Part shown: in pieces, positions 45,211-55,187 of the stretch | Layout of the letters: every line of letters starts with the position of its first letter | Position numbering within the stretch: position 1 is the first letter of the stretch | DNA from: Vacuolonema iberomarrocanum LEGE 07170 | GTDB lineage: Bacteria; Cyanobacteriota; Cyanobacteriia; Elainellales; Elainellaceae | Reading direction: 5' to 3' | Assembly: GCA_015207365.1 (NCBI GenBank) | Contig: JADEXA010000002.1 | Location: forward strand, 62,001 to 126,000 | DNA length: 64,000 nt | The notes under the pieces: generated by a model | What the model saw: the letters and a program-made list of their open reading frames with translations, nothing else | The model's database searches: none | What the model was told of the DNA's origin: nothing | Position numbers and translations under genes: made by a program

Positions 45211-46635
45211 ATGGTCAGGTTGGTGGTATTTCTCATAGTGGTGGCGGCGTTGCTAGTGGTGGTGTTGCAAAATACCACGCCGTTGGTGGCACTCATCATT
45301 TTTGGGATGCAGACCCCAACGCTTCCTTTGGGAATCTGGGTATTGGGGGCGATCGCCGTAGGCATTCTCACGACCCTCCTCACAGCCGCCCTGCTCAGAT
45401 TGTCAGAACCTGGGAGGCAAGGGCGCTCGTCCCGTCGAGGCAGAAAATCTCGCCGTGCATCCCGCGCTCCCCGTCCCGGTGTGCCGCCCTCCTCATCCAA
45501 CTCGTCGCAAACAGCCTGGACACCCCCCGCATGGACAGGCCGCCAGCCCAAAGACAGCCCATCAGCATCGTCCAACGATCGCTACCGTACCACCCAAGCA
45601 TCGTCGGACGATGATTGGGAGGCCCCAACAATTGATGATTGGGAGGAATGGGCAGAGGGTAAGCAGCCTTCATCCCCAGGATTTGCAGGACCATCGGCAC
45701 GGCGATCGCCCAACAACCGCTCCGCCTACGCCCCTCCCATTGAAGTCGAAACCATTTATCCAGAAAACGCCTCGCGCTTCGAGCCATCTCCGTCAGATAC
45801 TTTCTATGCCGATGCTTACGACAGGTACGATAACTCTTACAATGCGTCGGACGATTTTACTGAACCCCAGGATGCCAAATTCGGAGAGCAAGAGATATGG
45901 GACGAGTGGGAAGAGGAAGAAAACACCGTTGATGTCAGCTATACACCTTCCCCTGAACCCCAGAGTACAAAAGTTGAACCCCCTGCCGAACCGGAACCAC
46001 CACCGCGCCGGATTGTTGAAGTGGTGCGAAAACCACAGACCACGCAGCAGACGGGCACCATCTATTCTGTGAGCTACCGCTCGGAAGACGATGAAGAAGC
46101 CGAGGAAACACCCAAGGATGAAGAATCAAAGGACGCAGAGGCGACGGCACAGACCCGTGAAGATAGCGATCGCTTAACCGTCATTCAATCTGTGACTCCA
46201 CCCGTGGATGCTACACCCTCCCCATCAGAACAGGTCGATCAGCCTCAGGAGGAGCGCATTCGCGTTATCATTCCCCCCTATCACGCTCCTACCTCGGAAG
46301 CAGAACCTACGGAGGAAACCGATTTCCCTGAACCCAACGCTGCAACACCAGACCTGGAACAGCCTGAATCGATCGATGAAGAGGGCAGTGAAGCAGCAGA
46401 CTGGGACGATGAGGATTGGGAAACGATTTGGGATGAGGAAGAACGGGATCCACCCACCCCGGAAACGGATAATCGTGATAAGAGCGATTCGATGGGCGAT
46501 CGCGAAGTTTGGGATGATTGGGATTCTTGGGAAGAGGACGATAGGAACGATGAAGATGATGAGGACAATTCTCCGTCTTTACCCCATCGTCGCCCCAAGC
46601 GACCGCCCGGTGGTAACCCTTCCATTCAGTTGTAA
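45211..46635 (+). CDS. LapA (DUF1049)-domain protein with a long acidic tail
   Basis: This 474-aa protein has two N-terminal membrane helices (about residues 1-20 and 35-60: VRLVVFLIVVAALLVVVLQ and IWVLGAIAVGILTTLLTA) of the LapA/DUF1049 type. Beyond them lies a basic patch (RRGRKSRRASRAPRP) and then about 370 residues of disordered, strongly acidic sequence with many WD/WE/DDW repeats such as DDWEAPTIDDWEEW and DWDDEDWETIWDEEER. I prefer ATG 45211 with AAGGGA upstream to GTG 45181. It should be membrane-bound with an acidic cytoplasmic tail. Function unknown. Confidence 0.8.
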   Translation: MVRLVVFLIVVAALLVVVLQNTTPLVALIIFGMQTPTLPLGIWVLGAIAVGILTTLLTAALLRLSEPGRQGRSSRRGRKSRRASRAPRPGVPPSSSNSSQTAWTPPAWTGRQPKDSPSASSNDRYRTTQASSDDDWEAPTIDDWEEWAEGKQPSSPGFAGPSARRSPNNRSAYAPPIEVETIYPENASRFEPSPSDTFYADAYDRYDNSYNASDDFTEPQDAKFGEQEIWDEWEEEENTVDVSYTPSPEPQSTKVEPPAEPEPPPRRIVEVVRKPQTTQQTGTIYSVSYRSEDDEEAEETPKDEESKDAEATAQTREDSDRLTVIQSVTPPVDATPSPSEQVDQPQEERIRVIIPPYHAPTSEAEPTEETDFPEPNAATPDLEQPESIDEEGSEAADWDDEDWETIWDEEERDPPTPETDNRDKSDSMGDREVWDDWDSWEEDDRNDEDDEDNSPSLPHRRPKRPPGGNPSIQL

Positions 46636-46649
46636 TCGGAGCATCTACG

Positions 46650-47261
46650 ATGAACGAATCCCCGATCTCGTTTGCCGCTATGGCAAGCCGCTTGCAGGGC
46701 ACAAGTATTGTGCTGATCGGCATGATGGGTTGTGGCAAAACGACGGTGGGCAAGTATCTGGCCGAAGCGCTGAACTATCGCTTTTTCGATACAGATGCCG
46801 TCGTCGAGTCCGTCGCCCACAAAACGATTCCTGAGATCTTTGCAACCGATGGAGAACCGGGATTTCGGACGGTTGAAACCCAGGTTTTGGCCGAACTGTC
46901 TGCCTACACTCGTTTGGTCATCGCAACGGGTGGTGGCATCGTGCTGGCTCGGAAAAACTGGAGCTATCTACACCACAGTGTTGTAGTCTGGTTAGATGTC
47001 CCTGTCGAGCACCTATATCAGCGCATTAAGGGCGATTCCAACCGCCCGTTGCTGCGATCGCCCAACCCCCAGCAAACGCTGCATGATCTGCTGGAAGAAC
47101 GGCGATCGCTCTATGCCCAGGCCGATGTGCGGGTGGTTTTGCAAGGGGATGAACCACCCGAGTGGGTATGCGATCGTGTGGTCCAAGAAATTGCCCAAAT
47201 TCTCAATCCTGTGGCAACAGAACAACCAAGCGCGGCTTCTCATGCTCCCGAGTTTAACTGA
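46650..47261 (+). CDS. aroK: Shikimate kinase
   Basis: This 203-aa kinase phosphorylates shikimate in aromatic amino-acid synthesis. The P-loop is GMMGCGKTTVGKYLAEAL, preceded by SIVLI. The shikimate-binding part includes FFDTDAVVE (Asp), FRTVETQVLAEL (Arg-Glu) and VIATGGGIVLARKNW. The lid contains RPLLRSPNP. The gene starts 14 bp after the LapA-domain gene with GGAG 12 bases before its ATG, so they share a transcript. Confidence 0.95.
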   Translation: MNESPISFAAMASRLQGTSIVLIGMMGCGKTTVGKYLAEALNYRFFDTDAVVESVAHKTIPEIFATDGEPGFRTVETQVLAELSAYTRLVIATGGGIVLARKNWSYLHHSVVVWLDVPVEHLYQRIKGDSNRPLLRSPNPQQTLHDLLEERRSLYAQADVRVVLQGDEPPEWVCDRVVQEIAQILNPVATEQPSAASHAPEFN

Positions 47262-47941
47262 AGCAAATTTGGCATTGCGGGCATTTGATATCTGCGCTCT
47301 CTGATGACAAATGATGTTTGATTTTTAACAAGCTCGTATAGCACCAGAAGCAGAATTAAGAAAATATAGAGATCTACCGATCTTTTCTGTAGTTGAGCGT
47401 ACAGTGATGTATACGTTTTTATCAATAACGGTGCATCAGTGTGTAGCTTCAAATCACCAACTTGTCAATGAAAAAGGTAACAAAGCTTGCATTTTTTAAT
47501 TCTTAAAATGTCTTAGCTTCACGTTACACTTCTTCTGAATTGTGTTATTTTAACACCTTTGATCGTTACAGGATGGATGATTTGTTCCCTGTGTTTTGGG
47601 GAATACTAAAAGTACCCCAACAACTTTCTAATTCGTTTTCTTCTCTTCCCAGAAATGTAAGAGATACGAACTAAATTGGCGGACTGGTCTTTGTCCGAAC
47701 TATCCATTCCCCCCATTTAGTACATATCTATCTTTGAACTAATGCTGTCAACATGAATATCACACAGGTTTCCTACTAGATGAAAATGCTAGAGGAAACT
47801 ATGTATGCAGGATAGGAACGATCGCCAAAGAGCGATCTACCAATAACGATAGAACAATCGTTATACAGCCGAGACTAGGATTCGCCTATCTCGACAGAAC
47901 GTATTTTCTCAAGATGTCGATTGCACTTTTCTTGTTAAGCA
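47262..47941. other. Intergenic region before the diguanylate cyclase gene
   Basis: This 680-bp region is AT-rich and shows no gene I can support, nor any of the window's repeat families. It should contain the promoter of the next gene. Confidence 0.5.
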
Positions 47942-49588
47942 ATGGCCGCTCTATCTACTTCCGTCACTTCTGTTTCAGATAATGAGGCGATCGTCCTTGA
48001 TCTGGAACGGTTAATGCATATCGCTTGCTTCAACAGTCGAGTTCCTATTGCGTTACTCATCTTGCATCAAACGTCGGTTTACCGCATTGTTTGTCAAGTG
48101 GGTTGGGCACTAGAGCAGTCTCTCGAATCTCTTGCAGAACCGCTGTTTCATGCTGTGCAGGCCGGCTCACCTGGGCACCCGAAGGTGGTTCAGGAGTCAT
48201 CCGATGGGGTTTTGCTCCCGAACAATAAGCTCACGACCTTCCTGCCGCCCTTGCAGTTTTGGGCGGGCATTCCAGTGCAGGCTGCCGATGGGCAACAAAA
48301 GGGAGCATTGATTGTGCTGGATACAGTGCCCCATCGTCTGCTGCCGCAGCAGATTGACGCGCTACAGCTCCTTGCGCAAACTCTTTCCCCTTATCTGCCA
48401 ATCGATGCCCCTGTCACAACCGAAGCACAAACCTCTATACCACCTCTCTTACCCAGTGAATCAGGCGTTCAAGAGATTTCTGTTAGCCTGACTCCGCCAC
48501 CTGTTACAAAACCACTGGAGGCAGAAATCCTGCGTCTGCAAGAAGAGAATTGCCGCCTCCAGCTCGTGCAGAACCTGAGCCTTGCCCTCCAAGCATGCGA
48601 ATCTCTCGATGAAGTGTATGCCGCTTTGCCCAACTTGCTTGGTTCGTTTTGCTCAGGTATGTCTGGCCAGATACTCTTAATCAACTGTCAGCAAGGTCAG
48701 ATCGCTCAAACCATTTACTGGGGAAAGTCCCCGTATCCTACACCCCCGTCTTGCGCCATCCCCGACTGCTCTGCTATCCATACGCAGCAGCCCCATGAGT
48801 GCAAACAAGCACTATGGGTACAGTCCAACTATGAAACGTATTGCACGTCAGCAACCCTGGCACAAGATCCTGCAGGCCAGTGCTGTTTTTGTTCGCCCAT
48901 CGCCACCCTCAATGGACAAACGTTTGGGGTTCTGTCTCTCTGGCATCCGGTATCTGGCGAGCGCATCTCGGAGACAGATCAGCGGTCTATCGTGGCGATC
49001 GCGCAACACATTGCCTTCACCCTAGAACGGCTGGAGCAGATCGAAAATCTACGGCACAAGACCATCCGTGACCCTCTTACCGGATTGTTTAATCGCCTAT
49101 ATCTCAAAGAAATACTGCCCCAGTTGCTCCATCGGGCTGAGCGCAACCACCAACCCATTAGTGTTGTCATGATCGACATCGATCACTTTAAGCGGTTCAA
49201 CGATCAGCATGGACATCAGGCAGGTGACCAGGTTCTAAGAGATTTCAGCGTCTTTCTTAAAGGCTTTGTGCGAGCGACCGACCTTGCCTGTCGCTATGGT
49301 GGCGAGGAGTTCATTTTGATCCTGCCGAACGTCTGCCAAAGCAAAGCTCGCCAGATTGCCGATCGCATCCGCCACGGCTTGCAGTATGTCACCCTAAAGT
49401 TTGCGGGGCGAGAACTCGGTTCCATCACCCTCTCTGCAGGTATTGCCTCATTTCCTCAAAATGGGGTTTCCGATGAGGAACTGATTGCGGCGGCGGATGC
49501 GGCGCTCTATCAAGCCAAAACCCATGGACGCAATCGTGTCCGCATAGCCGCATACCAGGAAAATATGCCTGATACCCAGTCCGCATAG
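47942..49588 (+). CDS. GAF-GAF-GGDEF diguanylate cyclase
   Basis: This 548-aa cytoplasmic protein makes cyclic di-GMP. Two GAF-like sensory domains occupy about residues 15-155 and 210-375; the second has several Cys (GQCCFCSP, PDCSA, PHECKQ) that could bind metal or pigment. A linking helix precedes the GGDEF domain at about 385-540: RDPLTGLFNRLYLKE, MIDIDHFKRFNDQHGHQAGD and RYGGEEFILILP with the active-site GGEEF. Five residues before it, RATD is the inhibitory I-site. The signal is unknown. No membrane segment is visible. Confidence 0.92.
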   Translation: MAALSTSVTSVSDNEAIVLDLERLMHIACFNSRVPIALLILHQTSVYRIVCQVGWALEQSLESLAEPLFHAVQAGSPGHPKVVQESSDGVLLPNNKLTTFLPPLQFWAGIPVQAADGQQKGALIVLDTVPHRLLPQQIDALQLLAQTLSPYLPIDAPVTTEAQTSIPPLLPSESGVQEISVSLTPPPVTKPLEAEILRLQEENCRLQLVQNLSLALQACESLDEVYAALPNLLGSFCSGMSGQILLINCQQGQIAQTIYWGKSPYPTPPSCAIPDCSAIHTQQPHECKQALWVQSNYETYCTSATLAQDPAGQCCFCSPIATLNGQTFGVLSLWHPVSGERISETDQRSIVAIAQHIAFTLERLEQIENLRHKTIRDPLTGLFNRLYLKEILPQLLHRAERNHQPISVVMIDIDHFKRFNDQHGHQAGDQVLRDFSVFLKGFVRATDLACRYGGEEFILILPNVCQSKARQIADRIRHGLQYVTLKFAGRELGSITLSAGIASFPQNGVSDEELIAAADAALYQAKTHGRNRVRIAAYQENMPDTQSA

Positions 49589-49654
49589 CAAATCCTGATA
49601 TATTTTCTGTGAAATGCTTTGTGGAGCAAGCATTCCACAGAAAATATGAATAGC

Positions 49655-49849
49655 AGGACTGACGCAAGTTTTGCGCAATCTTGATTAATTTCGTTGATGT
49701 TGTGGGTGCATCGCGCCCACAATATCAACGAAACGCGTAATATCAAATTCGGTTGAAGACCCCAACTATCGTTTGTGCCCGCTGCTGTGCAGCGGGCACA
49801 AACGATAGTTGGGTTGTACGGCTATTTAACCAGATTTGATATAAGTCCT
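49655..49849. repeat. Palindromic element A interrupted by element C
   Basis: A runs from 49655 (AGGACTGACGCA) to 49740 (ACGCGTAA), is interrupted by C (49741-49841), and resumes at TAAGTCCT (49842-49849). Joining the two parts through one TAA restores the element A ending found in the copies at 11470 and 45007. Confidence 0.85.
49741..49841. repeat. Palindromic element C, copy 2 (101 nt), nested in element A
   Basis: Termini TATCAAAT and ATTTGATA; flanked by TAA on both sides. The inner stem CCCAACTATCGTTTGTGCCC and on pairs perfectly with its complement around TGT. The same length as the copy at 20762. Confidence 0.9.
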
Positions 49850-49914
49850 AAATGGTTTTTCTGACTCGGATTTAGTATGAGTAGAAGCTCGATCAAGTGT
49901 TGTACCAATGCAAA

Positions 49915-49945
49915 AAGCGGAAGGTAACTGAGTCACCTTCCGCTT
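49915..49945 (-). terminator. Terminator of tRNA-Arg
   Basis: On the reverse strand AAGCGGAAGGT, a 9-nt loop and ACCTTCCGCTT are followed by TTTTG. It lies 23 bp beyond the tRNA 3' end. Confidence 0.75.
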
Positions 49946-49967
49946 CTTTAAATGGATGATTCCTGAA

Positions 49968-50041
49968 CGGGCCAGGAGGGATTCGAACCCCCGACACCGT
50001 GGTCCGTAGCCACGTGCTCTAGTCCACTGAGCTACAGGCCC
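49968..50041 (-). tRNA. tRNA-Arg (anticodon ACG)
   Basis: The reverse strand from 50041 folds as a tRNA. The acceptor opens GGGCCTG, the D arm is AGCTCAGTGGACTAGAGC, and the anticodon stem CGTGG closes a loop CTACGGA with anticodon ACG at its centre. The T arm contains GGTTCGAATCC. CCA is not encoded. The acceptor has one non-Watson-Crick pair (T-T) in my fold. ACG reads CGN codons after A-to-I editing by TadA. Confidence 0.93.
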
Positions 50042-50232
50042 CTGCTCAGGATTACAAATATATCATAATCCATTCGATTTTTGTGGCATGTTTTTTGGGC
50101 AGGACTTACGTATATTGTTGGGTTTATTGGCAGGATTGTCCGAACCTTCTGCGTGCGATCGCCCCCCAAAATCGACCTAAAATCGGAAAAACAGGGATAG
50201 CCTAACCGTCTCAAATCGCGAGTAATTCAGCC

Positions 50233-50727
50233 ATGACCCAACCTCTTTCCAACGCCCTAACCCACCTCGACGCCCAGGGACAGGCGCAAATGGTCGATGT
50301 ATCTGCCAAAGAACAGACCGTGCGACGGGCGATCGCCACAGGACGCGTGCGGATGCAGCCCGAAACCTTTACTGCCATCGAAACGGGGAACGCCCCTAAA
50401 GGTGATGTGCTGGGGACAGCCCGTTTAGCCGGTATCATGGCGGCAAAGCAAACGGCCAACCTAATTCCCCTCTGCCATCCCCTGCCGCTACAGAAGGTAG
50501 AGGTCAACCTCATCCCCGACGCCGAGCTACCGGGCTACCGCATCGAAGCCACCGCCAAAACCCGTGCTGAAACGGGAGTAGAAATGGAAGCCCTCACAGC
50601 CGTTTCCATCGCTGCACTCACCCTATACGACATGGCAAAGGGCTTAGAAAAGTCCATCCAAATCGAAGCCATTCATCTGGTCGAAAAGTCTGGAGGTAAA
50701 TCTGGCGACTATCGAACTGCACTGTGA
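50233..50727 (+). CDS. moaC: Cyclic pyranopterin monophosphate synthase MoaC
   Basis: This 164-aa enzyme converts the MoaA product into cyclic pyranopterin monophosphate for molybdenum cofactor synthesis. Conserved elements: [75 protein letters not shown] and [13 protein letters not shown]. Length and ends are normal. No other moa gene lies in the window. Confidence 0.97.
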   Translation: MTQPLSNALTHLDAQGQAQMVDVSAKEQTVRRAIATGRVRMQPETFTAIETGNAPKGDVLGTARLAGIMAAKQTANLIPLCHPLPLQKVEVNLIPDAELPGYRIEATAKTRAETGVEMEALTAVSIAALTLYDMAKGLEKSIQIEAIHLVEKSGGKSGDYRTAL

Positions 50728-50914
50728 CTCGTGATGGATGGAGTATAGGCTTTAGCTGTAATGCGTTACGCTTCATCAAAGTCACCTTGCCACCCTCTTC
50801 TCATTTTTCTTCTCCTGTCCTCTATGCCTCTGGGGTTCGCTTTAACCCAAAATCCAACTTCCCAGACCACACAAGCCATAGAATATTAGAGACTGTTACT
50901 GATATTGCTCTGCT

Positions 50915-51157
50915 ATGCCACCTCGTTGGTCCCGTGTTCCGACTCGCCAAGATCCTGACTTTCGTCGCCTAGACGATCGCATGACCTTCGCCGTCCATGT
51001 CGCCCTCTTTGCCGCTTCAAATAGTGGAATTTGGTTTGTGCGCACGGTACAGGCGCAATCCTGGCCCTGGTCCATCTGGGTAACAGCGATCTGGTTTGCT
51101 GCTCTGGTTGCACATGGGCTGGTGATTTTTGCGATCGCCGATTATTCCAAAAAATAA
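50915..51157 (+). CDS. Small 2TM-domain membrane protein
   Basis: This 80-aa protein has a basic N-terminus (MPPRWSRVPTRQDPDFRRLD) and two membrane helices (about residues 23-42 and 50-73) with a conserved Trp-rich turn (SWPWSIWVTAIWFAALVAHG), matching the cyanobacterial 2TM type. There is no clear ribosome-binding site. It converges with ftsH. Function unknown. Confidence 0.7.
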   Translation: MPPRWSRVPTRQDPDFRRLDDRMTFAVHVALFAASNSGIWFVRTVQAQSWPWSIWVTAIWFAALVAHGLVIFAIADYSKK

Positions 51158-51196
51158 GCCGTGCTGAACGGTTGAGCAAACCAGTCCGGAGAAAAA

Positions 51197-51223
51197 AGGC
51201 AAGGAGCCCGAAACCCCTTGCCT
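51197..51223 (-). terminator. Intrinsic terminator of ftsH
   Basis: On the reverse strand AGGCAAGG and its complement CCTTGCCT are joined by an 11-nt loop and followed by TTTTTTC. It lies 32 bp after the ftsH stop. Confidence 0.85.
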
Positions 51224-51254
51224 GTTCTTTGGTTAAATTTACATCGACTGTCGA

Positions 51255-53138
51255 TTAGACAGGTTCCGCCACCACGCCATTGACCGATGGCAGCTCCACC
51301 TGCCTCAGCATGTCTCGCAGCGATTCGCCCTCGATCACTTCCGCATCCAAGAGCTTGAGGGAGAGGGTTTCCAGCAACTCTCGGTTGTGCTTCAGGATAT
51401 CGAGGGCGCGCTGGTGGGCAGACTCCACAATGCCTTTGACTTCCTGGTCGATGGCTTCAGCCGTTTGGGCGCTCACCATGCGTCGAGGGTTACCCATTTC
51501 GCTTCCGAGGAAGTTGTTGCCCTGACCTTGTTGGTAGGCAAGAGGCCCTAAAACCTCGCTCATCCCATAGGTCGTGACCATGCGCTCGGCCAGATCTGTC
51601 GCCCGTTGCAGGTCATTCGTCGCACCAGTGGTGATGCTGCCGAAGACCACTTCTTCCGCCGATCGCCCGCCCAGCAGAGTTGCAATCTGGCCTTCTAGCT
51701 CATTCTCGCTCAGCAAAAAGCGATCTTCCGTTGGCAGTTGAAGGGTGTAGCCCAGCGCCGCCATTCCCCGGGGCACAATCGAGATTTTCTCGACCTGATC
51801 GGTACCCGACATCACGGCACCAACCATTGCATGGCCGACTTCATGATAGGCAACGATTTTCTTCTCCTTGTCATTCAAGACTCGGCTCTTTTTCTCTAGC
51901 CCAGCAACAACTCGCTCGATCGCTTCAGCAAAGTCCGCCTGGATGACGGTCTGACGATCGTTGCGAGCCGCTAGCAAGGCCGCTTCGTTCACCAAGTTGG
52001 CGAGGTCTGCCCCAGAAAAGCCCGGGGTGCGGGTGGCGATCGCGGCTAAATCTACGCTGGAGTCTAGCTTCACATCTTTGGCATGGATCTCCAGAATAGC
52101 GAGGCGTCCCGTTCGATCTGGGCGATCGACGAGTACTTGGCGATCGAATCTGCCAGGGCGTAGCAAGGCCGGGTCAAGGCTTTCGGGGCGGTTGGTCGCC
52201 GCTAGAACGATCACCGTCTGTTCGCCAGCACCAAACCCATCCATCTCGGTCAAAAGCTGGTTTAGGGTTTGCTCCCGCTCATCGTTGCCGCCGTAGAAAC
52301 CACCCGTTGCACGGGATTTTCCAATGGCGTCTAGCTCATCAATAAAGATGATGCAGGGAGATTGCTTTTTCGCTTGCTCGAACAAATCTCGCACCCGCGA
52401 TGATCCAACCCCAACAAACAGTTCGATGAACTCCGAACCCGAGATGCTGAAGAAGGGAACACCCGCTTCTCCAGCAACGGCTCGTGCCAGCAAGGTCTTC
52501 CCAGTTCCCGGAGGCCCCACCAGCAATACGCCCTTGGGAATGCGGGCACCAATTTGCGTAAACTTTTTCGAGTTTTTCAAGAAGTCGACAATTTCCACCA
52601 ACTCTGTCTTGGCTTCGTCGACCCCAGCAACATCATTAAAGGTGATCTTCTCTGCTTCACCTTCTACATAGACTTTCGCCTTACTCTTACCAATGGAAAG
52701 TGCTCCGGGCGCACCTCCGGCGTTGCGGGCAATGAAGAATTGCCAGACGGCTACAAAAATGAGGGGCGGAATGACCCAACCCAGCAGGCCGGTAAACCAG
52801 TTGCCCCGCGCAGGGGGAATCGCCGCAAACTCTACATCGTTGTCTTGCAACAAGTTCGGAAGATTCAGGTCGAAAATGGGTGTCGTCGACAACACTTCAC
52901 CCACCTCGCCGTTTTCTTCCTTGAGCTGATAGCGAATCTGATCCTGCCCAATGGACGCACGAACAACGTCGCCTTCATTCACCTGGTGGATAAAGAGGCT
53001 ATAAGGCACGCGGGGAACTTTCGCACCGAATAAGGCCGGAGCGAGCAGATTGAGCAGTAGATAAACGCCAGATAACGCGAGCAAAATCCGACCGATGAGG
53101 CGCGATCGCGGTGGATTGGGTTTGTCTTTGATTGGCAT
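51255..53138 (-). CDS. ftsH: ATP-dependent zinc metalloprotease FtsH
   Basis: This 627-aa membrane AAA+ protease degrades damaged membrane proteins, including photosystem II D1 in cyanobacteria. Two N-terminal membrane segments (about residues 13-36 and 116-137) flank a lumenal or periplasmic part. The AAA domain has Walker A GPPGTGKT at 208-215, Walker [12 protein letters not shown] and the SRH with RPGRFDRQV. The zinc site HEVGH is at 432-436, with the third ligand later in the peptidase domain. AAGGAG precedes the ATG. Cyanobacteria carry four FtsH; I cannot tell which paralogue this is. Confidence 0.97.
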   Translation of the reverse strand: MPIKDKPNPPRSRLIGRILLALSGVYLLLNLLAPALFGAKVPRVPYSLFIHQVNEGDVVRASIGQDQIRYQLKEENGEVGEVLSTTPIFDLNLPNLLQDNDVEFAAIPPARGNWFTGLLGWVIPPLIFVAVWQFFIARNAGGAPGALSIGKSKAKVYVEGEAEKITFNDVAGVDEAKTELVEIVDFLKNSKKFTQIGARIPKGVLLVGPPGTGKTLLARAVAGEAGVPFFSISGSEFIELFVGVGSSRVRDLFEQAKKQSPCIIFIDELDAIGKSRATGGFYGGNDEREQTLNQLLTEMDGFGAGEQTVIVLAATNRPESLDPALLRPGRFDRQVLVDRPDRTGRLAILEIHAKDVKLDSSVDLAAIATRTPGFSGADLANLVNEAALLAARNDRQTVIQADFAEAIERVVAGLEKKSRVLNDKEKKIVAYHEVGHAMVGAVMSGTDQVEKISIVPRGMAALGYTLQLPTEDRFLLSENELEGQIATLLGGRSAEEVVFGSITTGATNDLQRATDLAERMVTTYGMSEVLGPLAYQQGQGNNFLGSEMGNPRRMVSAQTAEAIDQEVKGIVESAHQRALDILKHNRELLETLSLKLLDAEVIEGESLRDMLRQVELPSVNGVVAEPV

Positions 53139-53655
53139 TGCGACGAATGCTCCTTTGCTTAAAACAATTGAGTAGAGAACTCAAAACGAGGGTTCAGGAA
53201 GCGCCGATAGCTGAGAGCGACGCGTCCGCAGGCACAGTTGATAGGGGAGAAAAAACTCGTAATCGGCGAGAACAAACGAGTGAGGGGAGCAAGTACACGC
53301 AAAGTACGTTGGCTGAAGATGCGTCTTGAGGGCGATCGCGATAGGTCGATCGGTATCACCGGATGACCCTAAGCATTGGGTCATTGCTCCTCATTCAGGG
53401 AATCTCTATGAACGTTGCTCTATAGAGAAACGTGAGCCGAGTAAACCTCGTTTCTGAATTCTTCTTAAATCTTAAAAGTTTTGAGGAGTGGAGTTCGATA
53501 TGTCGGTGGAGAGAAACCCGTACCCAGCATCTACGCAATCATCCCCAAATATGGCACTAAAAAAAGGGCCTGCAAGCAGCCCTTGGGTTGATTCTTTTAG
53601 CATGCAAGAGCCTGCCTATCCGGGGGGAGGGACGGCAGCGCTGACAGACGAGAGA
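53139..53655. other. Intergenic region between ftsH and the DUF2949 gene
   Basis: It carries the ftsH promoter (reverse) at its left end and the DUF2949 terminator (53559-53584) at its right. A HIP1 site lies near 53332. No gene is supported. Confidence 0.5.
53559..53584 (-). terminator. Intrinsic terminator of the DUF2949 gene
   Basis: On the reverse strand AGGGC, a 9-nt loop and GCCCT run into TTTTTTAG. It lies about 70 bp after the stop. Confidence 0.7.
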
Positions 53656-53853
53656 TTAAGCTGTTTCCATCCAATCAAAAATTTGATCGAGCTGTTCTAG
53701 CGTGATCAAGCCATACTGCCATAGCACCATGGGCAGCATATTAGCGTCTGGCTCGGGATGTTTGAGGGCGACCGCGATCGAAGCGTATGGAATCGCCAAT
53801 TCGTCCCTGAGAAATTGAATGAGTCGATTTTGAGCCGCTGAATCAACCGTCAT
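53656..53853 (-). CDS. DUF2949 family protein
   Basis: This 65-aa helical protein is a conserved cyanobacterial orphan. It opens with LIQFLRDELAIPYASIAVAL and ends with the family's strongly conserved LPMVLWQYGLITLEQLDQIF and DWMETA. It has its own terminator. The molecular function is unknown; the small helical fold suggests a protein-protein adaptor, which is inference. Confidence 0.85.
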   Translation of the reverse strand: MTVDSAAQNRLIQFLRDELAIPYASIAVALKHPEPDANMLPMVLWQYGLITLEQLDQIFDWMETA

Positions 53854-54209
53854 ATGTCTATCCCCCTGAAAAAATGCACCTTATTGTTAAAATTTGCAAC
53901 AAAAACTCAGAATTGATGATGTAAATTATAGCGGCCTTTACTGGGTTGTGTTGTGCCACAAAAGATAGAGAGTTAGATCTTTATGGTAAAGAGGCTATCA
54001 GTCTATCACCGCTTCATAAAAACAGAACAAGCGATCCGCTTACAGGCTAGGACGCCAAGATTGCTAGGTTAATGCATGATTGGAACATGCCTGTGTCAAC
54101 CTCTACCTCCCTACATCCCTCACAAGAAATATTTTGCGGGCGCCGAACGATTTTCTCAGATTATGGACAGGAAAAATGAGAATTTTGTGAGGACATCGAA
54201 AAACGTGAT
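53854..54209. other. Intergenic region between DUF2949 and the oxidoreductase gene
   Basis: This AT-rich stretch of about 350 bp should carry the DUF2949 promoter. I see no gene or hairpin. Confidence 0.45.
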
Positions 54210-55187
54210 TTACAGCACCTTGACAGATTCACCTGTTTCAGTAGATTGCCGCATGGCATCAGCAACTTTTAACGCATACAGGCTGGCTTCGGGAAAGAAA
54301 TAAAGAGATGCGCCCGTTGTTAAATGATCCAGCACCATCGCGGTGTCTTTCGCAAACAACCCTCGACGACTGCCCATATCCAGGGGTTGTTCCCTATCCG
54401 GCAAGATTAGTGTGCCAGCCTCACCATCAATTTTGATCGCGCCCTTCTCTCCGTGAACGGCCAACGTCCGCTCCGCTTGCCATAATGCCTCCCCTTTGCC
54501 GTAGATGAGTTCGGCAACCAGACCGCTGGAAAAGGTCAGTTGAGCCGTTGCCAGACAAGACGTAAATGGATCGGAGGGCAGCATATTGCCCCAAAAACGG
54601 GACTGTGCAGCGACTCTTGTCACTGAGCCAAACAGGTGGATGAGTCGGTTAATGCGGGCAAGCGCGCCTATGAGGGGAAATCCAAACAGATCGATACGAT
54701 AGGTCCAGCGGTCTGGAGCCGGGCGTTGCGGGTTAAGGTTACTGTAGCGCACATAGAAAGGTGTGCCGATGTGGGGCAAGGCGTTGGCGATCGCCGTATG
54801 AATTCCACTCAAGAGTTCAATGTGTTCGACATGGAGCAGCTTTTGCTGAGCTCTGGCTAGGTCAAGGATTTGCTCAGCTTCGGCCACATCCAGCGAGAGG
54901 GGATATTCCACCACGACATGTTTCCCCGCTTGGAGAGCCGCGTGAGCGATCGCCCCATGATCGCGATTGATGGTGGTGATAACAACTAGATCCACATCAT
55001 CTCGATGAACCAACGCTTGCCAATCGGTGAGGGCGATCGCTCCGCAGGTTTGGGCCAGGGTTGTTGTTTTCTCTGGATCGCGTCCGGCAATGGCAGCGAT
55101 GTGCGATCGCCCATCCTGATGAAATGCATCGGTTCTTGTCCGGGCTGCATAGCCCGTGCCAACGATCCCAATTCCGATAGAAGTCAT
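54210..55187 (-). CDS. Gfo/Idh/MocA-family oxidoreductase
   Basis: This 325-aa NAD(P)-dependent oxidoreductase opens with the Rossmann motif IGIGIVGTGYAARTRTDAF. The second strand HIAAIAGRDPEKT and the family's conserved HVVVEYPLSLDVAEAEQILD (Glu-x-Pro segment near residue 95) follow. The C-terminal alpha/beta domain is present to KVADAMRQSTETGESV. I place the start at ATG 55187, since the frame upstream to 55244 adds 19 residues before the Rossmann strand. Substrate unknown; relatives oxidise sugars, inositols or biliverdin. Confidence 0.85.
   Translation of the reverse strand: MTSIGIGIVGTGYAARTRTDAFHQDGRSHIAAIAGRDPEKTTTLAQTCGAIALTDWQALVHRDDVDLVVITTINRDHGAIAHAALQAGKHVVVEYPLSLDVAEAEQILDLARAQQKLLHVEHIELLSGIHTAIANALPHIGTPFYVRYSNLNPQRPAPDRWTYRIDLFGFPLIGALARINRLIHLFGSVTRVAAQSRFWGNMLPSDPFTSCLATAQLTFSSGLVAELIYGKGEALWQAERTLAVHGEKGAIKIDGEAGTLILPDREQPLDMGSRRGLFAKDTAMVLDHLTTGASLYFFPEASLYALKVADAMRQSTETGESVKVL

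Larger units (their letters stand above)
49589..49967. other. Repeat-filled region between the cyclase and tRNA-Arg
   Basis: It holds a hairpin after the cyclase gene (49600-49647, ATATTTTCTGTG and complement with one mismatch), element A with element C inserted in it (49655-49849) and the tRNA terminator (49915-49945). No gene is supported. Confidence 0.6.

Noticed and set aside
47262..47941. Possible small RNA or tRNA in the long gap before the diguanylate cyclase
   Set aside because: No tRNA T-arm, no strong hairpin and no U-run could be found.
50724..50972. Forward open frame overlapping the moaC stop
   Set aside because: Composition is not protein-like, and it overlaps the 2TM gene, which has clear membrane helices.
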